Of a DNA stretch of 7,468 nt, positions 1 to 6,012 are shown piece after piece. Numbering within the stretch: the stretch's first letter is position 1; each line of letters begins with the position of its first letter. Source of the stretch: Methanobacteriota archaeon (GTDB lineage Archaea > Halobacteriota > Syntropharchaeia > JACQPP01); the NCBI GenBank assembly GCA_016207465.1, contig JACQPP010000086.1, positions 1-7,468 of the forward strand, read 5' to 3'. The position numbers and the translations under genes are program-made. The notes under the pieces are model-generated. The model made no database searches. It saw only the letters and a list, made by a program, of their open reading frames with translations, and was not told where the DNA came from.

Positions 1-1023
1 CCCCGCATCCGCGAGGCCGCCGCCCGCGCCATCGAGGAATACGGCTGGGGGGCCTGCGCCAGCCGCCACATCGCCGGAAACACCATCCTCCACCAGAGGC
101 TCGAAGAACAACTCGCCCGGTGGGTGGGCGCCGAGAGCGCCATCCTCTTCCCCACCGGCACCCAGGCCAACCTCGGCGCCCTCACCACCCTCGCCGCACC
201 GGGGACCCGGGTCTTCTCCGACCGGCTGAACCACGCCAGCCTCATTGACGCCATCCGCCTCACCCGCGCCCCCTGCACCATCTACCCCCACGGGGACCTG
301 GAGAGCCTCGAACATGGACTCCGGCAGGCCCGGGGGGCCCCGCGGCGCATCATCGCCAGCGACACCCTCTTCTCCATGGACGGCGACCCCGCCGACCTCC
401 CCCGCCTCCTCCAGCTCGCCCGGGACCACGACGCCATCCTCTACCTCGACGACGCCCACTCCCTCGGCGCCCTCGGCCCCCGCGGCCAGGGGGGCCCCGC
501 CTCCCAGGGCCTCCAACACGACCCCGAGAGGATGGTGGTCATGGCCACCCTCGGCAAGGCCCTCGGCGCCAGCGGGGCCTTCGTCGCCGGAGCCCATGAG
601 GTCGGAGACCTGCTGGTGAACCGCGCCCGGAGCCTCATATTCACCACCGCCCCCGTCCCCGCCGCCGCCGCCGCAGGACTCGCCGCCATCGAAATCACCG
701 AGGGCCCCGAGGGAGACGGCCTCCGCCGCCGCCTCCACCAGAACGCCACCCGCTGGAGGGAGGGGCTGGAGGAGATGGAACTCGACACCCGCCCCTCCCG
801 GAGCCACATCGTCCCCATCCGCACCGGGGACCCCGCCCGAACCATGGACCTCAGCCGACGACTCCTCCGGGAGGGGGTCTTCGTCCAGGGCATCCGTCCC
901 CCCAGCGTCCCCCCCGGGACCAGCCGCCTGCGAACCGCCCCCATGGCCACCCACACACCGGAGGACATCGAAGAGGCCCTCCGGGCCATGGAAAAATGCC
1001 TGGCCCTCGCCCCCGCCCGATAG
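1..1023 (+). CDS. bioF: 8-amino-7-oxononanoate synthase (BioF), 5'-truncated by window edge
   Basis: PLP-dependent enzyme of the alpha-oxoamine synthase family. BioF condenses pimeloyl-ACP or pimeloyl-CoA with L-alanine to give 8-amino-7-oxononanoate, the first ring-directed step of biotin synthesis, in the cytosol. The frame is open from base 1 to TAG at 1021-1023 (340 visible codons). The family is about 385 residues, so roughly 45 N-terminal residues lie outside the window. Visible marks are: an aspartate for the PLP ring in LDDAHSLG (Asp codon 451-453); the Schiff-base lysine in ATLGKALGASG (Lys codon 556-558); FSMDGD; and the C-terminal IRPPSVPPGTSRLR stretch (about 891-935), which favours BioF over glycine C-acetyltransferase. 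The glycine-rich motif near the visible start reads SRHIAGN, a little off the usual SRLISG. bioA follows after 2 nt, so the pair is almost certainly co-transcribed and translationally coupled. A GTG at 124 is internal to the domain and is not the start. Confidence 0.93.
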   Translation, partial: PRIREAAARAIEEYGWGACASRHIAGNTILHQRLEEQLARWVGAESAILFPTGTQANLGALTTLAAPGTRVFSDRLNHASLIDAIRLTRAPCTIYPHGDLESLEHGLRQARGAPRRIIASDTLFSMDGDPADLPRLLQLARDHDAILYLDDAHSLGALGPRGQGGPASQGLQHDPERMVVMATLGKALGASGAFVAGAHEVGDLLVNRARSLIFTTAPVPAAAAAGLAAIEITEGPEGDGLRRRLHQNATRWREGLEEMELDTRPSRSHIVPIRTGDPARTMDLSRRLLREGVFVQGIRPPSVPPGTSRLRTAPMATHTPEDIEEALRAMEKCLALAPAR

Positions 1024-1025
1024 CC

Positions 1026-2387
1026 ATGAAACCGGAGACCGCCGATTCGCGCCACGTCTGGCACCCCTTCACCCAGCACAACGAATACGAGACCTCCATT
1101 CTCATCGGGAGCGCCCGCGGGGTCTGGCTCCATGACGCCCGGGGCCGCCGCTACCTCGACGGGGTCTCCAGCCTCTGGACCAACCTCCACGGCCACCGCC
1201 ACCCCCGCATTGACAGCGCCATCCGCCGGCAACTCGGGCGGGTGGCCCACACCACCCTCCTCGGAGCGGGGAACCCCCCCTCGGCGCTCCTGGCGGAGCG
1301 GCTGGCGAACATTGCCCCTGGAGACATGTCCCGGGTGTTCTATTCGGATTCCGGCTCCACCGCCGTCGAGGCCGCCCTCAAAATCGCCTACCAGTACTGG
1401 CGCAACCGGGGGGTCCGGGGGAAGAAGCGGTTCCTCTCCCTCCGGGAGGGATACCACGGGGACACCCTCGGCGCCGTCAGCGTCGGGGGCATCGAAATGT
1501 TCCACGAGAGGTTCGCGGACCTCCTCTTCCCAGGATACCGCGCCCCCACCCCCCACGCCTACCGCTGCCCCATTCCCCCGCGGGACCACACCCCGGAGGA
1601 ATGCGCCGCCCACTGCGCCGAGGCGGCCCGCCGCACACTGAAAAAACACCACCGGGAGATTGCAGGGTTCATCCTCGAACCCCGGGTCCAGGGGGCCGCC
1701 GGGATGCTCGTCCAGCCCCCCGGCTACCTGGAGCGCATCCAGGAAATCCACGAGGAGTTCCCCGATGTGCTTCTCATCGCCGACGAAGTGGCCACCGGAT
1801 TCGGACGCACCGGCAAGATGTTCGCCTCCGAGTGGGGGGGCCTGGAGCCCGACATGGTCTGCCTCGCCAAGGGAATCACCGGGGGCTACCTGCCCCTCGC
1901 CGCGACCCTCACCACCGAGCGCATCTTCCGAGCCTTCCGCGGCGACTACGAGACGCGGACATTCTTCCACGGCCACACCTACACCGGCAACCCTTTGGCG
2001 TGCGCCGCGGCCCTCGCCAGCCTCGACATATTCAAGAGAGAACGGGTGCTGGCCCGGATGCAACTCAAGATACGTTATCTCGCGCAACGGCTCGCGCCGC
2101 TGCACGAACACCCCCATGTAGGGGAAATCCGCCAGTGCGGGTTCATGGTGGGCATCGAACTGGTCCGGGACAGGGAGACCAGGGAGGAGTTCCCCATCAA
2201 AGAACGGGTGGGGCACCGCGTCTGCCTCGCGGCCCGGAAGAAGGGGGTCCTCATCCGGCCCCTGGGGAACGTGGTGGTCCTCAACCCGCCGCTGGCGACG
2301 GAGAAAAAGGAGATGGACCGACTGGTGTACGCAGCCGGTTGGGGAGTTAAGCGGGTCCTGGGGGAGCCGAGTCCCGCGGGGATTTAA
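1026..2387 (+). CDS. bioA: 7,8-diaminononanoate synthase / DAPA aminotransferase (BioA)
   Basis: Class III PLP aminotransferase that converts 8-amino-7-oxononanoate (the BioF product) to 7,8-diaminononanoate in biotin synthesis. The 453-residue length is normal. The ATG at 1026 is chosen because the conserved N-terminus RHVWHPFTQ begins at residue 9. An in-frame ATG at 996 would add ten non-conserved residues inside the bioF coding region. Motifs in order are: GVSSLWTNLHGH; the phosphate-binding YSDSGSTAVEAALK; GYHGDTLGAVS; the cofactor aspartate D253 in IADEVATGFGRTG; the catalytic lysine K282 in CLAKGITGGYLPLA; GHTYTGNPLACA; and LIRPLGNVVVLNPPL near the end. SSLW...HGH and AHTTLLG resemble, as I remember it, the Bacillus type of enzyme, which uses lysine as amino donor, more than the E. 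coli S-adenosylmethionine type, but donor choice cannot be settled here. No Shine-Dalgarno precedes the start, which fits coupling to bioF. Confidence 0.95.
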   Translation: MKPETADSRHVWHPFTQHNEYETSILIGSARGVWLHDARGRRYLDGVSSLWTNLHGHRHPRIDSAIRRQLGRVAHTTLLGAGNPPSALLAERLANIAPGDMSRVFYSDSGSTAVEAALKIAYQYWRNRGVRGKKRFLSLREGYHGDTLGAVSVGGIEMFHERFADLLFPGYRAPTPHAYRCPIPPRDHTPEECAAHCAEAARRTLKKHHREIAGFILEPRVQGAAGMLVQPPGYLERIQEIHEEFPDVLLIADEVATGFGRTGKMFASEWGGLEPDMVCLAKGITGGYLPLAATLTTERIFRAFRGDYETRTFFHGHTYTGNPLACAAALASLDIFKRERVLARMQLKIRYLAQRLAPLHEHPHVGEIRQCGFMVGIELVRDRETREEFPIKERVGHRVCLAARKKGVLIRPLGNVVVLNPPLATEKKEMDRLVYAAGWGVKRVLGEPSPAGI

Positions 2388-2419
2388 GACATTGGACTAC
2401 GGACTAAGGAATAGGGGAT

Positions 2420-2569
2420 ATGGCAGCGCGGAGGAAGTCCACCCTATGGGGGTTCATCGCGGAGGAGAGGAGCCGGATGAAGAAGAGGGAGTTCCTCAAC
2501 CGGAAGCAGGTCCTGGAGGCCTGCGACAGGGCCCTGGACACGCTGGTGTCGGATGAAGACCTTCGTTGA
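2420..2569 (+). CDS. Small basic/charged protein (49 aa), possible antitoxin of a decayed VapBC-like pair
   Basis: A short ORF starting 33 nt after the bioA stop, with a purine-rich lead (GGAATAGGGGAT) directly before its ATG. The product is 49 residues, rich in Arg, Lys and Glu, with a central helix-prone charged stretch (about residues 14-40, EERSRMKKREF...) and a C-terminus ending VSDEDLR. It has no signal peptide, membrane segment or cysteine motif. I do not recognise the family. The argument for a role is position. Its last 17 nt overlap an ATG (2553) whose first codons, MKTFVDTGV, match the N-terminus of PIN-domain toxins. Antitoxin-then-toxin with a short overlap is the usual VapBC arrangement. 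With the partner broken, this ORF may be an orphan antitoxin or itself a remnant; the N-terminus could be shortened. It could also be a chance ORF. Confidence 0.45.
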   Translation: MAARRKSTLWGFIAEERSRMKKREFLNRKQVLEACDRALDTLVSDEDLR

Positions 2570-2621
2570 CACCGGTGTGTAGGTCTCGGCCTTCCTGGAA
2601 ACGGCGATTCTCCGGAAATGA
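2553..2621 (+). pseudogene. PIN-domain (VapC-type) toxin gene remnant, N-terminal fragment with in-frame stops
   Basis: Reading from ATG 2553 gives MKTFVDTGV, then TAG (2580-2582), then VSAFLETAILRK, then TGA (2619-2621). PIN-domain ribonucleases typically open with Met, a short beta strand and a conserved Asp-Thr/Ser pair (pattern M-K-x-F-V-D-T-x-x-x), in which the Asp is the first metal ligand. The continuation after the TAG (VSAFLE) fits the family again. One nonsense codon therefore seems to interrupt the domain start. The remaining approximately 100 residues, which should carry the other acidic ligands, are missing: only 28 nt separate the TGA from the 3' end of the opposite-strand moaE. 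The fragment overlaps the 49-residue ORF ahead of it, as toxin genes overlap antitoxin genes. The match covers only about 21 residues, so the call is tentative. Confidence 0.5.
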
Positions 2622-2628
2622 AAGGCGG

Positions 2629-2634
2629 AAAAAA
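2629..2634 (-). terminator. Oligo-T tract after moaE, candidate archaeal terminator
   Basis: On the minus strand, a run of six T begins 16 nt beyond the moaE stop, in otherwise GC-rich DNA (plus-strand bases AAAAAA at 2629-2634). Archaeal RNA polymerase commonly terminates at T-rich tracts without a hairpin, and I see no strong hairpin here. This is a position-based call and the tract is short. Confidence 0.3.
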
Positions 2635-2649
2635 CACGAGACGAGGGGG

Positions 2650-3138
2650 TCAGCGGCCTCCCCCTCTCTCCGCCCCCGCAGGCCCCCCGTGCCCGCATTC
2701 CCCCTGAATCCAGTAGCCCTCCGCCCCCTTCAGCACCTCCTTCTTCCATATGGGAACCGTCACCTTCAGCGTGTCAATGAGCCACTCGCAGGCGTCGAAT
2801 GCCTCCTGCCGGTGGGCGGCGGAGACCGCCACGAGAACCACGTTCTGTGTTCCCCTGAATTTGCCGATGCGGTGGAGGATGGTGACCCGCCGGGCCCCGA
2901 ATTTTTTTATGGCCTCTTCTCCGATGCGGCGGAGTTCCTTCTCGGCGACGCCCCGGTAGGCCTGGTATTCGAGGCGCTCCAGGGATTTGCCTCCCACGAT
3001 TCCGCGGACGGTCCCCACGAAGAAGACGAGGCCCCCGACCCTGGGCTCCTTGAGTTGGCGGAGGGCGGCGTCAAGGGAGAAGTCCTGTGTCTGGAGGCGG
3101 ACGGTGACCCGGGGACGGCGGGAGGTCTTGGGGGCCAT
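2650..3138 (-). CDS. moaE: Molybdopterin synthase catalytic (large) subunit MoaE
   Basis: MoaE pairs with thiocarboxylated MoaD and inserts two sulfurs into cyclic pyranopterin monophosphate to make molybdopterin, the precursor of Mo/W cofactor, in the cytosol. The 162-residue product starts at ATG 3138 (minus strand). The core spans about residues 10-146. Family marks are: GLVFFVGTVRG (residues 36-46); LEYQAYRGVAEKEL (56-69); HRIG (89-92); SAAHRQEAF with H109 and R110; and LKVTVPIWKKE. In that last motif K125 and K132 align with E. coli Lys119 and Lys126 at the same spacing. The last 16 residues (Gly/Arg-rich, GHGGPAG...) go beyond the conserved fold. The gene stands alone here: no moaD or other moa gene is adjacent, and it is divergent from mutA with 59 bp between starts. 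It implies that the host makes a molybdenum or tungsten enzyme not visible in this window. Confidence 0.95.
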   Translation of the reverse strand: MAPKTSRRPRVTVRLQTQDFSLDAALRQLKEPRVGGLVFFVGTVRGIVGGKSLERLEYQAYRGVAEKELRRIGEEAIKKFGARRVTILHRIGKFRGTQNVVLVAVSAAHRQEAFDACEWLIDTLKVTVPIWKKEVLKGAEGYWIQGECGHGGPAGAERGGGR

Positions 3139-3197
3139 GGCGGAGAGTGCACCTGTGCACGGAAATCCTTTTGTTTTCTCCCCCTATCCTCTATCCG
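3139..3197. promoter_or_regulatory. Divergent moaE/mutA control region with paired GTGCAC sites
   Basis: This 59-bp gap must hold both promoters. It contains GTGCAC-CT-GTGCAC at 3147-3160, two self-palindromic hexamers 2 bp apart that together form a near-perfect 14-bp dyad. A T-rich block follows (CCTTTTGTTTTCTCC, about 3167-3181). This block lies about 27 bp upstream of the mutA ATG at 3198, which is where an archaeal TATA box would sit for a leaderless transcript. Read on the other strand it lies 30-40 bp upstream of the moaE ATG. Neither start has a clear Shine-Dalgarno. The block is a weak match to a TATA consensus, so the promoter call is inference. The dyad is directly visible. Confidence 0.4.
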
Positions 3198-4901
3198 ATG
3201 TCCTCTCGCCCCGGCGCCCCGAAGGACGGCAACGGTCTGGATGAGTATCGGAAGCGCTATCGGCAGTGGGACGAGGCGGTGCGGAAGGGGCTGGGGAAGG
3301 CCCCGGAGTCCCCAGAGCAGTTCGAGACCCTCTCGGGGCTCCCGGTGAAGCGCCTCTACACCCCCCTGGACAGCCCGGGTGACCCGGGGTTCCCCGGGGA
3401 GTATCCCTACACGCGAGGCATCTACCCCACCGGCTACCGGGGGCGCCTCTGGACCATGCGCCAGTATGCGGGGTTCGAGTCGGCGGCGGAGACCAACCAG
3501 AAGTTCAAGTATCTCCTCTCCCAGGGGCAGACGGGCCTCAGTGTGGCCTTCGATTTGCCCACCCAGATGGGATACGACCCGGACCACATGATGTCCGCCG
3601 GAGAGGTGGGCAAGGTGGGGGTCTCCATCGCCAGCCTGCGGGACATGGAGGCGGTCTACGACGGAATCCCCCTGGAGAGGGTGAGCAGCAGCATGACCAT
3701 CAACGCCACCGCCCCCATCCTCCTCGCCTATTATGTGGCGGTGGCCGAGAAGCAGGGGGTCTCCCTGGAGCGCATCTCGGGGACCGTCCAGAACGACATC
3801 ATCAAGGAGTATATCGCCCGGGGGACCTACATCTTCCCCCCGGGGCCCAGCCTGCGCCTCGCCGCGGACACCATCCGCTTCGCGGTGAAGCGGGTGCCCC
3901 GCTGGAACCCCATCTCCATCTGCGGATACCACTACCGGGAGGCCGGGGCCAGCGCGGTCCAGGAGATTGCCTTCACCATGGCCGCCGGGATGGCCTACAC
4001 CGAGCAGGTCCTCCGGACGGGGACCCCCATTGACGAGTTCGCCCCCCGCTTCTCCTTCTTCCACTGCGTCCACAACGACCTCTTCGAGGAGATTGCCAAG
4101 TTCCGGGCCATGCGCCGCATGTGGGCCCGCCTCATGAAGGAGAACTACCGGGCCCGGGACCCCCGCTCCTGGCAGTTCCGCTTCGCCGTCCAGACCAGCG
4201 GCGTGGTCCTCACCGCCCAGCAGCCCGAGAACAACATCATCCGCTCCACCATCCACACCCTCGCCGCCGTCCTCGGCGGAGTCCAGTCAATCCAATTGGC
4301 CTGCTTCGATGAGGCCCTGGCGCTTCCCACGGATTTCGCCCAGCGCACCGCCCTCCGCACCCAGCAAATCATCGCCCACGAGTCCGGGGTCACCCACACC
4401 GTGGACCCCCTCGGCGGCTCCCACTTCCTGGAGAGCCTCACCGACGAACTCGAGGAGGGAGCCCGGAGATACATCCGCGAAATCGAGAAGATGGGCCGGG
4501 GCTCCGTCCTCCAGGGGGTCATCCGGGGCCTCGAAGAGGGCTACTTCCAGAAGGAGGCCGCCGACGCCGCCTACAAGTTCCAGCGGGAGGTGGACAGCGG
4601 CCGGCGGACCATCGTCGGCGTCAACAAGTATCGCCAGGAGGAGACCCGGAAGGTCCAGACATTCAAGATTGACCCCGAAGTCCAGAGGCGGCAGATGGAA
4701 GCCCTGAAGAAACTCAAGGCCGAGAGGGACAGCGCCAAGGCGGAGGCTGCCCTCCGCAAACTGGAGAAGGCCGCCCGCACCCCCGACGAGGACCTCATGG
4801 CCCCCATCCTCGACGCCGCCCGGGCCTACGCCACCACCGGGGAGATGTGCGACATCCTCCGCGGGGTGTTCGGGACCTACAGGCCCAAGGTCATCTTCTG
4901 A
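3198..4901 (+). CDS. mutA: Methylmalonyl-CoA mutase-type large subunit (catalytic domain only), B12-dependent acyl-CoA mutase
   Basis: The 567-residue catalytic TIM-barrel subunit of a coenzyme-B12 carbon-skeleton mutase. Methylmalonyl-CoA mutase interconverts (R)-methylmalonyl-CoA and succinyl-CoA. No cobalamin-binding DxHxxG domain is present, so a separate small subunit is expected elsewhere, as is common in archaea. ATG 3198 is chosen because family homology (EYRKRYRQWDEAV...) begins just after it; a GTG at 3147 adds 17 unrelated residues. By comparison from memory with the Propionibacterium enzyme, Y90 (RQYAGF), Q198 (GTVQND), R208 (ARGTYIFPP), Y244 and H245 (CGYHYREAG) match Tyr89, Gln197, Arg207, Tyr243 and His244. 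The Tyr/Arg pair favours methylmalonyl-CoA over isobutyryl-CoA. Q332 and E372 match Gln330 and Glu370. Two usually conserved positions differ: A330 for His328 (RFAVQTSG) and A368 for Asn366 (QSIQLACFDEA, usually QSLHTNxxDEA). The end converges on the next gene with a 3-nt gap. Substrate is therefore probable, not certain. Confidence 0.9.
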   Translation: MSSRPGAPKDGNGLDEYRKRYRQWDEAVRKGLGKAPESPEQFETLSGLPVKRLYTPLDSPGDPGFPGEYPYTRGIYPTGYRGRLWTMRQYAGFESAAETNQKFKYLLSQGQTGLSVAFDLPTQMGYDPDHMMSAGEVGKVGVSIASLRDMEAVYDGIPLERVSSSMTINATAPILLAYYVAVAEKQGVSLERISGTVQNDIIKEYIARGTYIFPPGPSLRLAADTIRFAVKRVPRWNPISICGYHYREAGASAVQEIAFTMAAGMAYTEQVLRTGTPIDEFAPRFSFFHCVHNDLFEEIAKFRAMRRMWARLMKENYRARDPRSWQFRFAVQTSGVVLTAQQPENNIIRSTIHTLAAVLGGVQSIQLACFDEALALPTDFAQRTALRTQQIIAHESGVTHTVDPLGGSHFLESLTDELEEGARRYIREIEKMGRGSVLQGVIRGLEEGYFQKEAADAAYKFQREVDSGRRTIVGVNKYRQEETRKVQTFKIDPEVQRRQMEALKKLKAERDSAKAEAALRKLEKAARTPDEDLMAPILDAARAYATTGEMCDILRGVFGTYRPKVIF

Positions 4902-4904
4902 GAC

Positions 4905-5960
4905 CTACGCGGACCGGAACACGCCCCAGGCGGCCCCCCCGTCGGTGCTGCGGTAGATGGCGGTGGAGCCCATCCCCGCGTAGAGGGTGTCGGGGCGGCC
5001 GGGGGCCACGGCAATCTGGAAGGCGGGGTCTCCCGGGGGCAGGCCGGTCCCGGAGGGCTTCCAGGTGCGCCCCCCGTCGGTGGACTTCAGGAGTCCCAGG
5101 GTGGCGTCGGAGAGGTAGAGGACGTCGGGGCTTCGGGGGTCTATGGCGAGGGCGATGGGGCGCGGCGGGGCGGGCTCGCTCTCCATCTTCGTCCATGAGG
5201 CCCCGGCGTCCCGGGTCTCGTAGATGCCCTCCGGGGAGACCGCCAGGGCCCGGGACTCCACCCGGGGGTCCCCGGCGAGGGCCACCACGGAGCCCCCGAG
5301 CCCGCGGGCCTCGGGGTTGGTCCAGGTGACCCCGGCGTCGCGGCTGAGATAGAGCCGCTGGTCCCCGTAGTACCAGGCGTAGAGCCGGCGGGGGTCGGCG
5401 GGGGAAACCGCCATGGCGTGGAAGTCCACCTGCCGGGGGAGAGTGTCCACCCGCCTCCAGGTGGCCCCGCCGTCGTCGGAGCGCACCACCCCCAGGTTGC
5501 CCCCGCCCGGGGGATGGCCGCTGGAGAGGTGGATGGAGCCGTTGGACGGATTGGAGGAGTATCCCATGAGGTCCAGCCGGGAGTCGCCCACCCGGTACCA
5601 CTTTCCCCCCTCTCCGCGGACCACCCCGAGCCCGTGGGTTCCCACGTAGAGAATGTCCGGGTTCAAGGGGTCCACGGCGAGGCCGTGGGTGTGGAGCCAG
5701 CGCTCCACCGGCACCAGGGTCATCGTTGAAATGGGAGCCGGGCTCGCGGCGGCCGAAGAGGCCGGAGGCGCAGGGGGACGCGGCAGGAGGAGCCCCGCTC
5801 CCACCGCCAGCACCAGCACCACGGACCCGAGGAGGGCCAACTGTCGCCGGCTCAACCCGAGGGCCACCACCCCGTGGGCCCCCCGCAGGTGGGGCTTCAG
5901 GTTCCGCTCCTTCACACCGGCGCCGCACCGGGGACAGGAAGTGCGGGAGGCCTGAACCAT
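4905..5960 (-). CDS. Membrane-anchored Asp-box (BNR) beta-propeller protein with N-terminal zinc finger
   Basis: Predicted 351-residue single-span protein. Residues 9-29 form a C2H2-type zinc site (CPRCG...LKPHLRGAH, ligands C9, C12, H24, H29). A hydrophobic segment at 41-59, preceded by SRR, should place the zinc finger in the cytosol and the rest outside. After a Pro/Ala/Ser linker (60-78) come about six propeller blades with five Asp-boxes 43-45 residues apart: SDDGGATW (161-168), SRDAGVTW (206-213), TRDAGASW (249-256), STDGGRTW (293-300) and STDGGAAW (338-345). Each is preceded by a strand motif such as AVDPLNPDILYVG. A first blade (about 94-124) has a degenerate box. Such folds occur in sialidases, Vps10/sortilin and HCF136-type assembly factors. 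No catalytic residues are recognisable, so binding or scaffolding is likelier than hydrolysis. ATG 5960 is preferred, but GTG 5969, three codons upstream with GGGAG 7 nt before it, is possible. The upstream regulator gene is 52 nt away on the same strand and may be co-transcribed. Confidence 0.82.
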   Translation of the reverse strand: MVQASRTSCPRCGAGVKERNLKPHLRGAHGVVALGLSRRQLALLGSVVLVLAVGAGLLLPRPPAPPASSAAASPAPISTMTLVPVERWLHTHGLAVDPLNPDILYVGTHGLGVVRGEGGKWYRVGDSRLDLMGYSSNPSNGSIHLSSGHPPGGGNLGVVRSDDGGATWRRVDTLPRQVDFHAMAVSPADPRRLYAWYYGDQRLYLSRDAGVTWTNPEARGLGGSVVALAGDPRVESRALAVSPEGIYETRDAGASWTKMESEPAPPRPIALAIDPRSPDVLYLSDATLGLLKSTDGGRTWKPSGTGLPPGDPAFQIAVAPGRPDTLYAGMGSTAIYRSTDGGAAWGVFRSA

Positions 5961-5972
5961 GGTCACCACCTA
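5961..5972 (-). promoter_or_regulatory. Ribosome-binding region that leaves two possible starts for the zinc-finger propeller gene
   Basis: On the minus strand the bases before ATG 5960 read TAGGTGGTGACC. This contains a GGTGA match to the archaeal 16S 3' tail, but only 2 nt from the ATG. The same bases contain two in-frame GTG codons (5969 and 5966), and a GGGAG lies 7 nt upstream of the first. The true start is therefore ambiguous by three codons and has no effect on the domain content. Confidence 0.35.
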
Positions 5973-6012
5973 TGCGCTCCCGGGTATTTGCAGATTGTGG
6001 AAGATATCCGAA

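Noticed and set aside
441..2216. A 591-codon open frame on the minus strand, opposite bioF and bioA
   Set aside because: Its product is Gly/Pro/Arg/Val-rich with no family motif, and it lies antisense to two well-supported enzymes. Very high GC at third codon positions removes stop codons on the opposite strand.
2394..2407. Tandem heptamer GGACTAC/GGACTAA after bioA
   Set aside because: Two imperfect 7-bp copies are expected by chance and have no further copies nearby.
2580..2582. TAG read as pyrrolysine inside the PIN-like frame
   Set aside because: Reading through gains only 12 more residues before a TGA, so it does not rescue the domain. Nothing in the window suggests pyrrolysine machinery. 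A nonsense mutation in a remnant is simpler.
3147..3197. GTG start giving mutA 17 extra N-terminal residues
   Set aside because: The extension is hydrophobic and unlike the family N-terminus, it uses up the whole promoter gap, and ATG 3198 gives the normal length.
2907..4256. A 449-codon minus-strand frame opposite mutA
   Set aside because: It is low-complexity (Gly, Asp, His, Leu) and has no recognisable domain. It is a compositional shadow of mutA and part of moaE read in another frame.
4891..5928. A 345-codon minus-strand frame overlapping the zinc-finger propeller gene
   Set aside because: It is the same DNA in another frame and gives an Arg/Gly/Pro-rich product. The adjacent frame carries five Asp-boxes, a membrane span and a zinc motif.
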